From Nonomuraea sp. MG754425 (GTDB lineage Bacteria > Actinomycetota > Actinomycetes > Streptosporangiales > Streptosporangiaceae), in NCBI RefSeq assembly GCF_021699195.1, contig NZ_SSXE01000099.1, forward strand, positions 46,871-81,533: DNA of 34,663 nucleotides. The letters run 5' to 3'. Below are positions 1 through 8,030 of the stretch, piece after piece (position 1 is the stretch's first letter; each line of letters starts with the position of its first letter). A model generated the notes under the pieces. It saw only the letters and a list, made by a program, of their open reading frames with translations, ran no database searches and was not told the origin of the DNA. A program made the position numbers and the translations under genes.

Positions 1-1095
1 CACCGCCGCGGACGCGAGCACCGCCGCCGTCATGGTGACCACGGCCTGTGCCGTGCGCCGCCGTCGTCGGACCGAACCTGTCGGGGCGGGGGTGGTCGAG
101 GCCCCGGTCGCGGCGGAGGCGGGCGGCCCCGGGACGTACCTGCCCGTGACGGCGCCCGTCGCGTATCCGCCCGTCGGCGCGGGATCGCCGGCGGCGGGCC
201 GCGCCTCGAGCGCGCCGAACGTGCCGGCCTCCTCCAGCGTGCCGGAGGGGTGCGGCGCGACGGCCTCGCCGGGCGCGGTCAGCGCCCTGCGCGCGACCTC
301 GGCCATCTTCGGCGCCGAACGCCACCGCGACTCGGGCGCCTTCTGCAATGCCCGCTCGACCACCTGCCGCGGCCCGGCCGGCACCTCGTCGGGCAGCGGC
401 GGGGGCGGCGTGTGGAGGTGCTTGAAGATGATCTGGATGGGGGTCTCGCCCCGGAACGGCAGGTGCCCGCTCAGGCACTCGTACGCCACCACGCCCAGCG
501 CGTACACGTCGACCGCCGGGGACACGTCACCGGAGGTCGCCATCTCGGGCGCGCAGTAGCCGGCCGAGCAGAGCATCGTGCCCGTGGCCGTGAGCTGCCC
601 GGCCGAGGCCGAGTGGGCGATGCCGAAGTCGGTGAGCACCACGCGGCCGTCCGGCCGGACCATGAGGTTGGCGGGTTTGACGTCGCGGTGCACGATGCCC
701 TGCGCGTGCGCCGCCGCCAGCGCGTCGGCCACCTCCGCGACCAGCCGCATGGTGGCGGCGACCCCGATCGGCCCGCGCCGCAGCACCCGGTCGAGCGATT
801 CGCCCTGGATGTGCTCCATCACCAGGTAGCTGACCCGGCGCCCGCCGACGTCGCAGGTGCCGTAGTCGTAGACGTCGACCACGCCGGGATGGGTGAGCGT
901 GGCCATCGCCCTGGCCTCGTTCTGGAAGCGCTGGGCGAAGGTGGGGTCCTCGCTGAGCGCGGGCATGAGCACCTTGACGGCCACCGAGCGCCCGAGGACG
1001 ACGTCGTCGGCACGCCACACCTCGCCCATGCCGCCGCCCCCGAGACGGGCGCCGAGCAGGTAGCGATCGTTGAGGGAGGACCCCGGGCCTAGCAC
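1..1095 (-). CDS. Ser/Thr protein kinase, PknB-like, 3' end cut by window edge
   Basis: A Hanks-type kinase that phosphorylates Ser/Thr of target proteins from the inner face of the membrane. The 365 visible residues begin at GTG (1095). They show a glycine-rich loop (LGGGGMGEV, about 18-26), the ATP-binding lysine in VAVKVL (K41), HRDVKPAN with catalytic D138, and the DFG aspartate D156. The kinase fold ends near residue 270. A Pro/Ala/Thr-rich linker, five arginines and the start of a membrane helix (from about 349) follow and run off the window. The sensor part outside the membrane, if any, is not visible. The start is supported by the normal family N-terminus (SSLNDRYLLG) and by a -10-like box just upstream. 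The gene diverges in orientation from nothing on its right: pepN lies upstream on the same strand, separated by a terminator. Confidence 0.93.
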   Translation of the reverse strand, partial: MLGPGSSLNDRYLLGARLGGGGMGEVWRADDVVLGRSVAVKVLMPALSEDPTFAQRFQNEARAMATLTHPGVVDVYDYGTCDVGGRRVSYLVMEHIQGESLDRVLRRGPIGVAATMRLVAEVADALAAAHAQGIVHRDVKPANLMVRPDGRVVLTDFGIAHSASAGQLTATGTMLCSAGYCAPEMATSGDVSPAVDVYALGVVAYECLSGHLPFRGETPIQIIFKHLHTPPPPLPDEVPAGPRQVVERALQKAPESRWRSAPKMAEVARRALTAPGEAVAPHPSGTLEEAGTFGALEARPAAGDPAPTGGYATGAVTGRYVPGPPASAATGASTTPAPTGSVRRRRRTAQAVVTMTAAVLASAAV

Positions 1096-1104
1096 GTTTC
1101 GAGG

Positions 1105-1134
1105 CTAACACCGCGCCCCGTATGCCATCGTCAA
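1105..1134 (-). promoter_or_regulatory. Candidate promoter of the kinase gene
   Basis: On the minus strand TTGACG (1129-1134) is followed after 18 nt by TGTTAG (1105-1110). An overlapping TAGCCT lies 6 nt before the GTG, so the transcript may be nearly leaderless. This is pattern matching only. Confidence 0.35.
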
Positions 1135-1144
1135 GTCGGCGCAG

Positions 1145-1172
1145 CCGGCCCCCACGTCGTGTCGGGGGCCGG
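1145..1172 (-). terminator. Hairpin after pepN
   Basis: CCGGCCCCC and GGGGGCCGG form a perfect 9-bp stem with a 10-nt loop, 20 bases past the pepN stop codon. There is no U-tract, which is usual for actinobacterial terminators. Confidence 0.6.
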
Positions 1173-1192
1173 TCGCGCCGGGTGTCACCGGA

Positions 1193-3727
1193 TCACGCGG
1201 ACTCGGCGTCCTTCTCCCGGTTGCGCAGCGCGCGGCTGATGCCGTCGGCGCCCTCCAGCACGAGCCGGCGCAGCGCCTGCGGCGGCTGGGCGGAGCCGAG
1301 GAAATCGTGCGCCGCGCGTACCGTCTCCGGCTCGATGAGCAGCGAGGGGAAGCACCCCACGGCGAACGTCGAGGCCTGGTCGAACGTCCACTCCTGGTAG
1401 AGCCGTCCGACCTGCGCGAAGTACTTCTCGCGGAAGGGGGCCAGCAGCTCGGGGTGGTGCGGGTCCTGGAAGCCGGCGATCGTGGCGCGGGAGATGGCGT
1501 TGGCCAGGTCGCCGCCCACGATCGCGGCCCAGGCGGCCTCCTTGGCCGCGGCCGTCGGGATCGCGGCCCGGCACGTCGCGGCCGAGCGCTCGCCCTTCGC
1601 CGTGGGGTCGCGCTGCAGTTCGGCGTCGATGTCGGCCTCGGCCAGCCGGCCGCCGGAGACGAGCGCGGAGACGAGCGTCCAGCGCAGGTCGGCGTCCACG
1701 CTCACGCCCTCGGGCACCGAGGTGCCGTCGAGGATGCCCCGCAGCAGGTCGAGGTCGGCGCCGGAGACGGCCGTGGCCGCGAACGCCTGCAGGAAGGCGA
1801 GCTGGTGGTCGGAGCCGGGCGCCGCCGCGCCGAGCAGCGCGCGCAGCTCGGTGGCCAGCACCGACAGGCCCTCGTCGCGCCAGGCCGGGTCGGCGTACTG
1901 CTGCACCGCCAGGCGCGCCTGGCGCAGCACCGTCTGCAGCACCGTGAGGTCGGTGACCGTGCCCGCGCCGGAGACGACCAGCTTGACGTAGTCGCGGGTG
2001 GACATCTCGCCGTCGCGGGTCATGTCCCAGGCCGCGGTCCAGCACAGGGCGCGCGGCAGGGACTCGGCGAACGCGGTGATGCCGCCGTCGATCAGCGTGC
2101 GCAGCGAGTCCTCGTCGAGACGGACCTTGGCGTAGGTCAGGTCGTCGTCGTTGAGCAGCACCAGGTCGGGCTGCGCCACCCCGATGAGCTGGGGCACGGA
2201 CGTACGGGCGCCGACGACGTCCAGCTCCACCCGCTCGGTACGGGTCAGCTTGCCGTCGGCCAGCGAGTAGAGGCCGATCGCGATCCGGTGGGAGCGCAGC
2301 GTCGGGTGCTCGGCCGGGGCCTCCTGGAGCACCTCGAACCGGGTGAACCGGCCCCCGGACACCTCGAACTCGGGGCGCAGCGTGTTGACCCAGGAGGTCT
2401 CCAGCCACTCCTTCGACCAGGCCGACAGGTCGCGGCCCGAGGTCCGCTCCAGGGCGCTCAGCAGGTCTTCCAGCTCGGTGTTGCCCCAGGCGTGCGCGGC
2501 GAAGTAGTCGCGGACGCCGGCCAGGAAGTTGTCCAGGCCGACGTAGGCCACGAGCTGCTTGAGCACCGAGGCGCCCTTGGCGTACGTGATGCCGTCGAAG
2601 TTGACCTCCACCGCCTGCATGTCGGGGATGTCGGCGGCGATGGGGTGGGTGGAGGGGAGCTGGTCCTGGCGGTAGGCCCAGGACTTCTCCACGTTCGCGA
2701 ACGTGGTCCACGCCTTGGTCCAGCGGGTGGCCTCGGACTGGGCCAGCACGGACATGTAGGTGGCGAACGACTCGTTCAGCCACAGGTCGTCCCACCAGCG
2801 CATGGTGACGAGGTCGCCGAACCACATGTGCGCCATCTCGTGCAGGATCGTCTCGGCGCGGCGCTCGACGACGGCGTCGGTGACGCGGGAGCGGAAGACG
2901 TAGTCCTCCAGGAACGTCACGCAGCCCGCGTTCTCCATCGCGCCGGCGTTGAACTCGGGCACGAAGAGCTGGTCGTACTTGCCGAACGGGTAGCGCACGC
3001 CGAAGACGCGGTGGAAGAAGTCGAAGCCCTGGCGGGTGACCTCGAGGATGTTGTCGGCGTCGAGGTGCTCGGCCAGCGAGGAGCGGCAGTAGATGCCGAG
3101 CGGGATGCCGTCGTGCTCGGAGGTCACCTTGTGGTAGTGACCGGCCACCAGCGCGGTGATGTAGGTGGAGATGACCGGCGTGGGCGGGAACTCCCACCGC
3201 TTGACGGCGGCGGACCGCTCCTCGACGGCGGACGGAGCGGCGTTGGAGACGACCTCCCAGTCGGCCGGGGCGAGCACCGTGAGCTGGAAGGTGGCCTTGA
3301 GGTCGGGCTGGTCGAAGCAGGCGTACATGCGGTGCGCGTCGGCCGTCTCGAACTGGCTGTGCAGGTAGACCTTCTGGTCGACGGGGTCGACGAAGCGGTG
3401 CAGGCCCTCGCCGGTGCGCATGTAGGCGCAGGAGGCGTCCACGACCAGTTCGTTGGTCCCGGCGAGCGAGGGCAGCGGGAAGCGCCCCTTCTCGGCGTCG
3501 TACGCCGCCACGTCCAGTTCCGCGCCGTTGAGCGTGACCTTGCGGACCTCGGCGCCGTGCAGGTCGACGAACGTGGAGGCCCCGGCGGTGTCGCTGGTGA
3601 AGCGGACCGTGGTGACGCTCTCGAAGCGCTCTTCTCCCTCCGTCAGGTCGAGTGCGACCTCGTACGACTCGACCTTCAACAGCCGGGCGCGCTCGCGAGC
3701 CTCGTCCCGGGTCAGGTTGCCTGCCAA
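1193..3727 (-). CDS. pepN: Aminopeptidase N (M1 family zinc metallopeptidase)
   Basis: Cytosolic M1 aminopeptidase that removes N-terminal residues from peptides, for example those released by Clp. The protein is 844 residues, normal for actinobacterial PepN. Substrate motif GAMEN is at 262-266, zinc motif HEMAH at 296-300 and the third zinc ligand E319 in NES. The N-terminal beta domain and a helical ERAP1-C-like C-terminus complete the family layout. I chose the TTG at 3727 because AAGGAG lies 6 nt before it and translation then starts with the usual AGNLTRDEA. An ATG 16 codons upstream is in frame but has no ribosome site and adds residues foreign to the family. The gene diverges from the nitroreductase-like gene at 3817; the two probably share the 89-bp promoter region. 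Confidence 0.96.
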   Translation of the reverse strand: MAGNLTRDEARERARLLKVESYEVALDLTEGEERFESVTTVRFTSDTAGASTFVDLHGAEVRKVTLNGAELDVAAYDAEKGRFPLPSLAGTNELVVDASCAYMRTGEGLHRFVDPVDQKVYLHSQFETADAHRMYACFDQPDLKATFQLTVLAPADWEVVSNAAPSAVEERSAAVKRWEFPPTPVISTYITALVAGHYHKVTSEHDGIPLGIYCRSSLAEHLDADNILEVTRQGFDFFHRVFGVRYPFGKYDQLFVPEFNAGAMENAGCVTFLEDYVFRSRVTDAVVERRAETILHEMAHMWFGDLVTMRWWDDLWLNESFATYMSVLAQSEATRWTKAWTTFANVEKSWAYRQDQLPSTHPIAADIPDMQAVEVNFDGITYAKGASVLKQLVAYVGLDNFLAGVRDYFAAHAWGNTELEDLLSALERTSGRDLSAWSKEWLETSWVNTLRPEFEVSGGRFTRFEVLQEAPAEHPTLRSHRIAIGLYSLADGKLTRTERVELDVVGARTSVPQLIGVAQPDLVLLNDDDLTYAKVRLDEDSLRTLIDGGITAFAESLPRALCWTAAWDMTRDGEMSTRDYVKLVVSGAGTVTDLTVLQTVLRQARLAVQQYADPAWRDEGLSVLATELRALLGAAAPGSDHQLAFLQAFAATAVSGADLDLLRGILDGTSVPEGVSVDADLRWTLVSALVSGGRLAEADIDAELQRDPTAKGERSAATCRAAIPTAAAKEAAWAAIVGGDLANAISRATIAGFQDPHHPELLAPFREKYFAQVGRLYQEWTFDQASTFAVGCFPSLLIEPETVRAAHDFLGSAQPPQALRRLVLEGADGISRALRNREKDAESA

Positions 3728-3816
3728 GTTGCGCTCCTTTTCACCACTTCGTCGGGGTTGTCGGTATCGTGCCATGCCGGGAATAGGACCCGAACCACCT
3801 CAGGTTACGGGCAGAC

Positions 3817-4434
3817 ATGACTGAGAAGATTCCCGTGGACCTGTGGTTCGACCCCTCCTGTCCGTTCGCGTGGGTGACCTCCCGCTGGCTGCTCGAAGTC
3901 GAGAAGGTCCGCCCCGTCGAACCGCGCTGGCGGATGATGTCCCTCTACTTCCTCAACGAGGACAAGGACGTACCCGCCGACTACCTCGAAAGGGCCGCCC
4001 GGGCCATGGGGCCCATCAGGACGATCGCCGCGGCCGCCGCCAAGCACGGCGACCAGGTCATCGGCCCGCTCTACACCGGCCTCGGCACGCGCCTGCACAA
4101 CGAGGGCGTCAAGGACCCCGAGCGCCTGCGCGAGGTCATCGAGGGCGCCCTGGACGACGCCGGCCTCGACCGCGCCCTCGCCGACGCCATGCACTCCGAC
4201 GCCCACGACGACACCATCCGCGCCTCCCACGACGAGGGCATCGGCCTCGTCGGCCAGGAGGTCGGCACCCCGATCATCCGCGTCGGCGAGAACGCCTTCT
4301 TCGGCCCCGTCATCACCCGGATCCTGCGCGGCGAGGACGCGGGCCGGCTCTGGGACGGCGTGCTGATGGTCACCCAGTACGACGACTTCTTCGAACTCAA
4401 GCGCACCCGCACCAGGCGCCCGCAGTTCGACTGA
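3817..4434 (+). CDS. Mycothiol-dependent nitroreductase-like DsbA-family protein (Rv2466c type)
   Basis: A 205-residue thioredoxin-fold DsbA-family protein. It resembles M. tuberculosis Rv2466c from end to end: FDPxCPxxW near the N-terminus, MSLYFLNE, the GTPIIRVGENAFFGPV segment, and the C-terminal FFELKRTRT...PQFD. Rv2466c uses mycothiol to reduce disulfides and nitro-prodrugs. As I remember it, Rv2466c carries a CPWC active site; here the motif is CPFA (residues 17-20), so the resolving cysteine is alanine and a single-cysteine mechanism is likely. The neighbourhood also matches, with pepN divergent and rpiB nearby, as in M. tuberculosis. No clear ribosome-binding site precedes the ATG. 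Confidence 0.88.
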   Translation: MTEKIPVDLWFDPSCPFAWVTSRWLLEVEKVRPVEPRWRMMSLYFLNEDKDVPADYLERAARAMGPIRTIAAAAAKHGDQVIGPLYTGLGTRLHNEGVKDPERLREVIEGALDDAGLDRALADAMHSDAHDDTIRASHDEGIGLVGQEVGTPIIRVGENAFFGPVITRILRGEDAGRLWDGVLMVTQYDDFFELKRTRTRRPQFD

Positions 4435-4474
4435 TCCGCAGTTCGGCGGATACGCCGGACCCGGCAACCAGGCG

Positions 4475-4499
4475 GCGGGGGAACGCGCACATCCCCCGC
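4475..4499 (+). terminator. Hairpin after the nitroreductase-like gene
   Basis: GCGGGGG (4475-4481) pairs perfectly with CCCCCGC (4493-4499). A smaller stem, ATCCGC/GCGGAT, spans 4433-4450 at the stop codon. Confidence 0.5.
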
Positions 4500-4547
4500 T
4501 CGGCATGACCCTCGCGTTGTGGCCTGAGTCACTGTCAGGATGGGGTC

Positions 4548-5951
4548 ATGCGTCAGCTGTACATCGGCGGCTCCTGGACCGCTTCGGCATCGGACGACCC
4601 CGTCGAGGTCGTCAACCCGGCCACCGAAGAGCTCATCGACCGGGTGCCCGCGGGTTCTCCCGACGATGTCGAAGCGGCCGTGGCGGCGGCCAGGAAAGCC
4701 TTCCCCGAATGGTCGCGGACGGCCGCGGCCGAGCGCGGCAAGTTCCTCGCCCGGGCGGCCGACCTGCTGAACCAGCGCGCCGACGAGATGGCCAGGACGA
4801 TCGCCACCGACATGGGGGCGCCCCTCGGCTTCGCGCTCAAGGTGCAGACGCTCATGCCCGCCACCGTGCTGGCCTCCTACGCCCAGCTCGCCGAGAGCCA
4901 TCCGCGCGAGTCCCGCGTCGGCAACTCGCTGGTCGTCAGGGAGCCCATCGGGGTGGTCGCCGCGATCACACCGTGGAACTATCCGCTGCACCAGATCGTC
5001 TGCAAGGTCGCCCCCGCGCTGGCCGCCGGGTGCACCGTGGTGCTCAAGCCGAGCGAGGTCGCGCCGCTGGCCGCGTACGCGCTGGCGGAGATCTTCGACG
5101 AGGTGGGCCTGCCCCCGGGCGTGTTCAACATGATCAGCGGCCGGGGCCCGGTCGTGGGCGAGGCCATGGCCGCCCACCCCGGGGTGGACATGGTCTCCTT
5201 CACCGGCTCCACCGTCGCGGGCCGCAGGGTGGCCGCGCTGGCCGCCGAGACCGTCAAGCGGGTCGCGCTGGAGCTCGGCGGCAAGTCCGCCAACATCGTG
5301 CTGCCCGACGCCGACCTCGCCCTGGCCGTCAAGGTCGGCGTGGCCAACTGCTTCGTCAACGCCGGGCAGACGTGCTCGGCGTGGAGCCGCATGATCGTCC
5401 ATCGCGACCAGTACGACGAGGCCGTGCGCCTGGCGGTCGAGACCGCGCGCGGCTACCGGGTCGGCGACCCCTTCGACGAGTCCACCAGGATCGGCCCGCT
5501 GGTGTCGGCGATCCAGCGCCAGCGCGTGACCCGCTACGTCAACCGGGGGCAGGAGGAGGGCGCCCGGCTGGTGGCCGGCGGCACCGACCGGCCGCACGAG
5601 CGCGGCTTCTACGTCGAGCCCACGGTGTTCGCGGGCGTGGCGCCGGGGATGACGATCGAGCAGGAGGAGATCTTCGGCCCGGTCCTGTCGCTGATCCCGT
5701 ACACGAGCGAGAACGAGGCGGTCCAGATCGCCAACGGCACCAAGTACGGCCTGGCCGGCGCCGTCTGGGCGGGCACCGAGGAGCGGGCGGTGGCGATCGC
5801 CCGCCGGCTGCGCACCGGCCAGGTATCGATCAACGGCGGCCGGTTCAACCCGCTGGCCCCCTTCGGGGGCTACAAGCAGTCGGGCGTCGGCCGCGAGATG
5901 GGGGAACTCGGCCTGGAGGAGTACCTCGAGGTCAAGTCGCTCCAGCTCTGA
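4548..5951 (+). CDS. NAD(P)-dependent aldehyde dehydrogenase
   Basis: A 467-residue member of the aldehyde dehydrogenase superfamily, which oxidises aldehydes to acids with NAD(P)+. The catalytic set is complete: N144 in TPWNYP, K167 in VLKPSE, E242 in LELGGKS and nucleophile C276 in NAGQTCSAWS. The later EIFGPV and PFGGYKQSG(V)GRE motifs are also present. The closest subgroup by eye is the general or betaine-aldehyde-type group; the substrate cannot be read from the sequence. A CAGGAT -10-like box 6 nt before the ATG and the lack of a ribosome site suggest a leaderless message. It converges with the SDR gene 19 bp away. Confidence 0.93.
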   Translation: MRQLYIGGSWTASASDDPVEVVNPATEELIDRVPAGSPDDVEAAVAAARKAFPEWSRTAAAERGKFLARAADLLNQRADEMARTIATDMGAPLGFALKVQTLMPATVLASYAQLAESHPRESRVGNSLVVREPIGVVAAITPWNYPLHQIVCKVAPALAAGCTVVLKPSEVAPLAAYALAEIFDEVGLPPGVFNMISGRGPVVGEAMAAHPGVDMVSFTGSTVAGRRVAALAAETVKRVALELGGKSANIVLPDADLALAVKVGVANCFVNAGQTCSAWSRMIVHRDQYDEAVRLAVETARGYRVGDPFDESTRIGPLVSAIQRQRVTRYVNRGQEEGARLVAGGTDRPHERGFYVEPTVFAGVAPGMTIEQEEIFGPVLSLIPYTSENEAVQIANGTKYGLAGAVWAGTEERAVAIARRLRTGQVSINGGRFNPLAPFGGYKQSGVGREMGELGLEEYLEVKSLQL

Positions 5952-5970
5952 GGGGCGGGGGCGGCCCGGC

Positions 5971-6702
5971 TCAGACGAGCAGGCCGCCGCCGGCCAGCAG
6001 GTTCTGCCCGGTGATCCACCGCCCGTCCGGCCCGGCCAGGAACGCGACCACCGCGGCGATGTCGTCGGGCCGGCCGAGCCGTCGCAGCGCGGTGAGCGCC
6101 TTGGTCTGCTCCAGCGCCTCCGGCGGGTTGGCGGCCCGCAGCATGTCGGTGTCGGTGGCCCCCGACGAGACCGTGTTCACCGTGATGCCGCGCTCGCCCA
6201 CCTCCCGGGCCACCACCTTGGCGAACTGCTCGACCGCTCCCTTGCCGCCGCAGTAGAGCGTCAGGCCGGGGGCGGGCACCTGCGTGTTGATCGAGGAGAT
6301 GTTGACGACGCTTCCGCCGTCGCGCATCACCCGGGCGGCCCAGCGCATGGCCAGGAAGACGGCGTGCACGTTGACCGCGAACATGCGCTCGTAGTCGTCG
6401 TCGGAGATGTCGGCGATGGGTTTCTGGATCTCGGCGGAGGCGGCGTTGTTGACCAGGATGTCCACCCCGGGCAGCCGCGCCTGCGCCTCGGCGAACAACC
6501 GCTCGACGTCGGCCCTGTCGCCGAGGTCGGCCCGTACGGCGTGCGCCCCGGTCTCCTCGGCCACCCGCGCGGCCGCCTCGGCGGAGTGCTGGTAGCAGAA
6601 GACCACGTCCGCGCCGTCGCCGGTCAGCCGCTCCACGATGGCCTTGCCGATGCCCCTGGAGCCGCCGGTGACCAGCGCGCCCTTTCCGGAAAGTACGCTC
6701 AT
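5971..6702 (-). CDS. Short-chain dehydrogenase/reductase (SDR)
   Basis: A 243-residue classical SDR, similar to the FabG group. The Rossmann motif TGGSRGIG is at 12-19, NNA at 85-87 and the active-site tetrad is N111, S136/137, Y150 and K154. It should catalyse NAD(P)(H)-dependent oxidation or reduction of a carbonyl or alcohol; the substrate is unknown. The C-terminus ends in GQNLLAGGGLLV, the usual subunit-interface strand. Its ATG lies 9 bp after the stop codon of def, so the two genes are probably one transcript. Confidence 0.92.
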   Translation of the reverse strand: MSVLSGKGALVTGGSRGIGKAIVERLTGDGADVVFCYQHSAEAAARVAEETGAHAVRADLGDRADVERLFAEAQARLPGVDILVNNAASAEIQKPIADISDDDYERMFAVNVHAVFLAMRWAARVMRDGGSVVNISSINTQVPAPGLTLYCGGKGAVEQFAKVVAREVGERGITVNTVSSGATDTDMLRAANPPEALEQTKALTALRRLGRPDDIAAVVAFLAGPDGRWITGQNLLAGGGLLV

Positions 6703-6711
6703 TCCGTCACG

Positions 6712-7197
6712 CTACGCCCTGAGCATGATCTCGCGTGCCTCCGTTCGCGGCAGGCGATCGACGTACAGCTTGCCGTCGAGGTGCTCGGTCTCGTGCTGGA
6801 AGCAGCGGGCCAGCGAGCCGCGGGCCTTGATCCGCACCGGGCGCTGCAGCCGGTCGAGGCCCTCCACGGTGACGCCGGCGGCGCGGGAGACCGTGGCGTA
6901 GATCGGCCGGTGCGTCTGGCGGTCGGGCACCGACAGGCAGCCCTCCTCGTCGGGCACCTGCTCGTCGTCGTCCACGGTCAGCAGCGGGTTGATCACGTGT
7001 CCCTTCCGCCCGGCGATGTCGTAGACGAACAGCCGCCGCGACACGCCGATCTGCGGGCCCGCCAGGCCCACGCCGTCGACCGCGTACATGGCCTGGAACA
7101 TCTCGTCGATCAGCCGGCGCAGCTCGCGGTCGAAGTCCGTCACGGGTTCGGCGGGGGTGCGCAGGACGGGGTCGCCGATGACGCGGATGTCTCGCAT
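6712..7197 (-). CDS. def: Peptide deformylase
   Basis: Removes the N-formyl group from nascent proteins. The 161-residue protein carries the three family motifs: GVGLAGPQIG (42-51, Q49), EEGCLSVP (84-91, metal ligand C87) and QHETEHLDG (134-142, ligands H135 and H139, catalytic E136). The last motif is HETEH where the textbook form is HExDH, a conservative Asp-to-Glu change; it may be usual in this subfamily. The C-terminus is short, as in Gram-positive-type single-domain enzymes. It is the first gene of a def-SDR pair and is transcribed away from rpiB. No strong ribosome-binding site precedes the ATG. Confidence 0.95.
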   Translation of the reverse strand: MRDIRVIGDPVLRTPAEPVTDFDRELRRLIDEMFQAMYAVDGVGLAGPQIGVSRRLFVYDIAGRKGHVINPLLTVDDDEQVPDEEGCLSVPDRQTHRPIYATVSRAAGVTVEGLDRLQRPVRIKARGSLARCFQHETEHLDGKLYVDRLPRTEAREIMLRA

Positions 7198-7216
7198 GGC
7201 TGTCTGCTTTCGCGGT

Positions 7217-7247
7217 GTAAGGAGCGGATTGCCGGACGGCCCCTTAC
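7217..7247. repeat. Inverted repeat in the def/rpiB divergent promoter region
   Basis: GTAAGG (7217-7222) and CCTTAC (7242-7247) are exact inverted copies with a 19-nt spacer, in the 95-bp gap between the divergent def and rpiB. It could be a repressor site or chance. Confidence 0.3.
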
Positions 7248-7292
7248 TGTAGCGGGCGAGCCCGATCGGCGGGGCTGTGGAAGACTGGTCGG

Positions 7293-7763
7293 GTGCGTGT
7301 CTACATCGGTGCCGACCATGCCGGCTATGAGCTCAAGAACCACCTGGTGTCCTGGCTGAAGGACCACGGGCACGAGGTGACCGACTGCGGTCCCTTCGTC
7401 TACGACGCCGACGACGACTACCCGGCGTTCGTCCTGCGGGCGGCCGAGGGCGTCGCCGGCGACCCCGGCAGCCTCGGTGTCGTCATCGGGGGGTCGGGCA
7501 ACGGCGAGCAGATCGCCGCCAACAAGGTGCGCGGCATCCGCGCGGCCCTGGCCTGGAGCGAGGAGACGGCCAGTCTGGCCCGCGAGCACAACAACGCCAA
7601 CGTCGTCAGCGTCGGTGCCCGCATGCACTCCCTCGACGAGGCCACCAGGTTCGTGGAGGTCTTCCTGACCACGCCGTTCTCCGGCAGCGAGCGCCACAGC
7701 AGGCGCATCGCGCAACTGGTCGCCTACGAGACGATCGGCCAGTTGCCCTCGCTGCCCTCCTGA
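7293..7763 (+). CDS. rpiB: Ribose-5-phosphate isomerase B
   Basis: Interconverts ribose-5-phosphate and ribulose-5-phosphate in the pentose phosphate pathway. The protein has 156 residues. It begins MRVYIGADHAGYELK and has the phosphate-binding GGSGNGEQIAANKV segment. Glutamate E72 stands where enterobacterial RpiB has a catalytic cysteine, the known feature of the mycobacterial type. NNANVVSVGAR follows, and HSRRIAQL contributes the basic phosphate contacts. The start is a GTG with no ribosome site; an AAGACT box 6 nt upstream suggests a leaderless message. In M. tuberculosis the same gene (Rv2465c) adjoins the nitroreductase Rv2466c. Confidence 0.95.
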   Translation: MRVYIGADHAGYELKNHLVSWLKDHGHEVTDCGPFVYDADDDYPAFVLRAAEGVAGDPGSLGVVIGGSGNGEQIAANKVRGIRAALAWSEETASLAREHNNANVVSVGARMHSLDEATRFVEVFLTTPFSGSERHSRRIAQLVAYETIGQLPSLPS

Positions 7764-7771
7764 GCCCCCGT

Positions 7772-7814
7772 CACCGGCCCCGCCGCCGCTGCGGAGCGGC
7801 GCGGGGAACCGGTG
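7772..7814. terminator. Terminator between rpiB and the small convergent gene
   Basis: CCCCG(C)CGCCGCT and AGCGGCGCGGGG form a stem with a GCGG loop (7778-7806). It is extended by CACCGG/CCGGTG outside. It lies between convergent genes and probably serves both strands. Confidence 0.7.
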
Positions 7815-7820
7815 CGGGCC

Positions 7821-7967
7821 TCAGCCCTTGCGCTTGGTGTCGCGCCTGGGCGTCTCGTCACGCAGGGGCCGCCGGTCGGCGGTCTCCTGCTGTTCCTTCG
7901 ACGGTCTCGACACGTCGCGGGCGCGCATGGCGACGACCGCCGTGATCTGCAAGCTCTGCAACGCCAT
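7821..7967 (-). CDS. Small basic protein of unknown function (48 aa)
   Basis: A short open frame with no function I recognise. Residues 1-13 are mildly hydrophobic (MALQSLQITAVVA). The rest is strongly charged, with many Arg, Lys, Glu and Asp, and ends DTKRKG. Support for a real gene is a good promoter directly upstream: CTGACG, 17 nt, TAGGCT, then 7 nt to the ATG, the layout of leaderless actinobacterial genes. An internal ATG at 7928 would give 35 residues without the hydrophobic head. It is convergent with rpiB and shares its terminator. No similar genes could be searched for here. Confidence 0.5.
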   Translation of the reverse strand: MALQSLQITAVVAMRARDVSRPSKEQQETADRRPLRDETPRRDTKRKG

Positions 7968-7974
7968 GCCGTCG

Positions 7975-8003
7975 AGCCTACGCCAGAGCCCGGCCCGCGT
8001 CAG
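7975..8003 (-). promoter_or_regulatory. Promoter of the small basic protein
   Basis: Minus strand: -35 CTGACG (7998-8003), 17-nt spacer, -10 TAGGCT (7975-7980), ATG 7 nt later. Confidence 0.5.
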
Positions 8004-8012
8004 GGGCCGGGC
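7988..8012 (-). terminator. Hairpin after the Eis-like gene
   Basis: GCCCGGCCC and GGGCCGGGC form a 9-bp stem with a 7-nt loop, 19 bases past the stop codon. It overlaps the -35 box of the next small gene, so termination and initiation may interfere. Confidence 0.5.
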
Positions 8013-8030
8013 CAGAGACTCGGTCCGGCG

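Noticed and set aside
3728..3775. Longer pepN start at an upstream ATG
   Set aside because: No ribosome site, and it adds RYRQPRRSGEKERN, which is foreign to the family; the TTG at 3727 has AAGGAG at the right distance.
1307..3820. 837-codon plus-strand open frame opposite pepN
   Set aside because: Long antisense frames are common in GC-rich genes. The translation is Val/Gly/His/Arg-rich with no domain, while pepN is certain.
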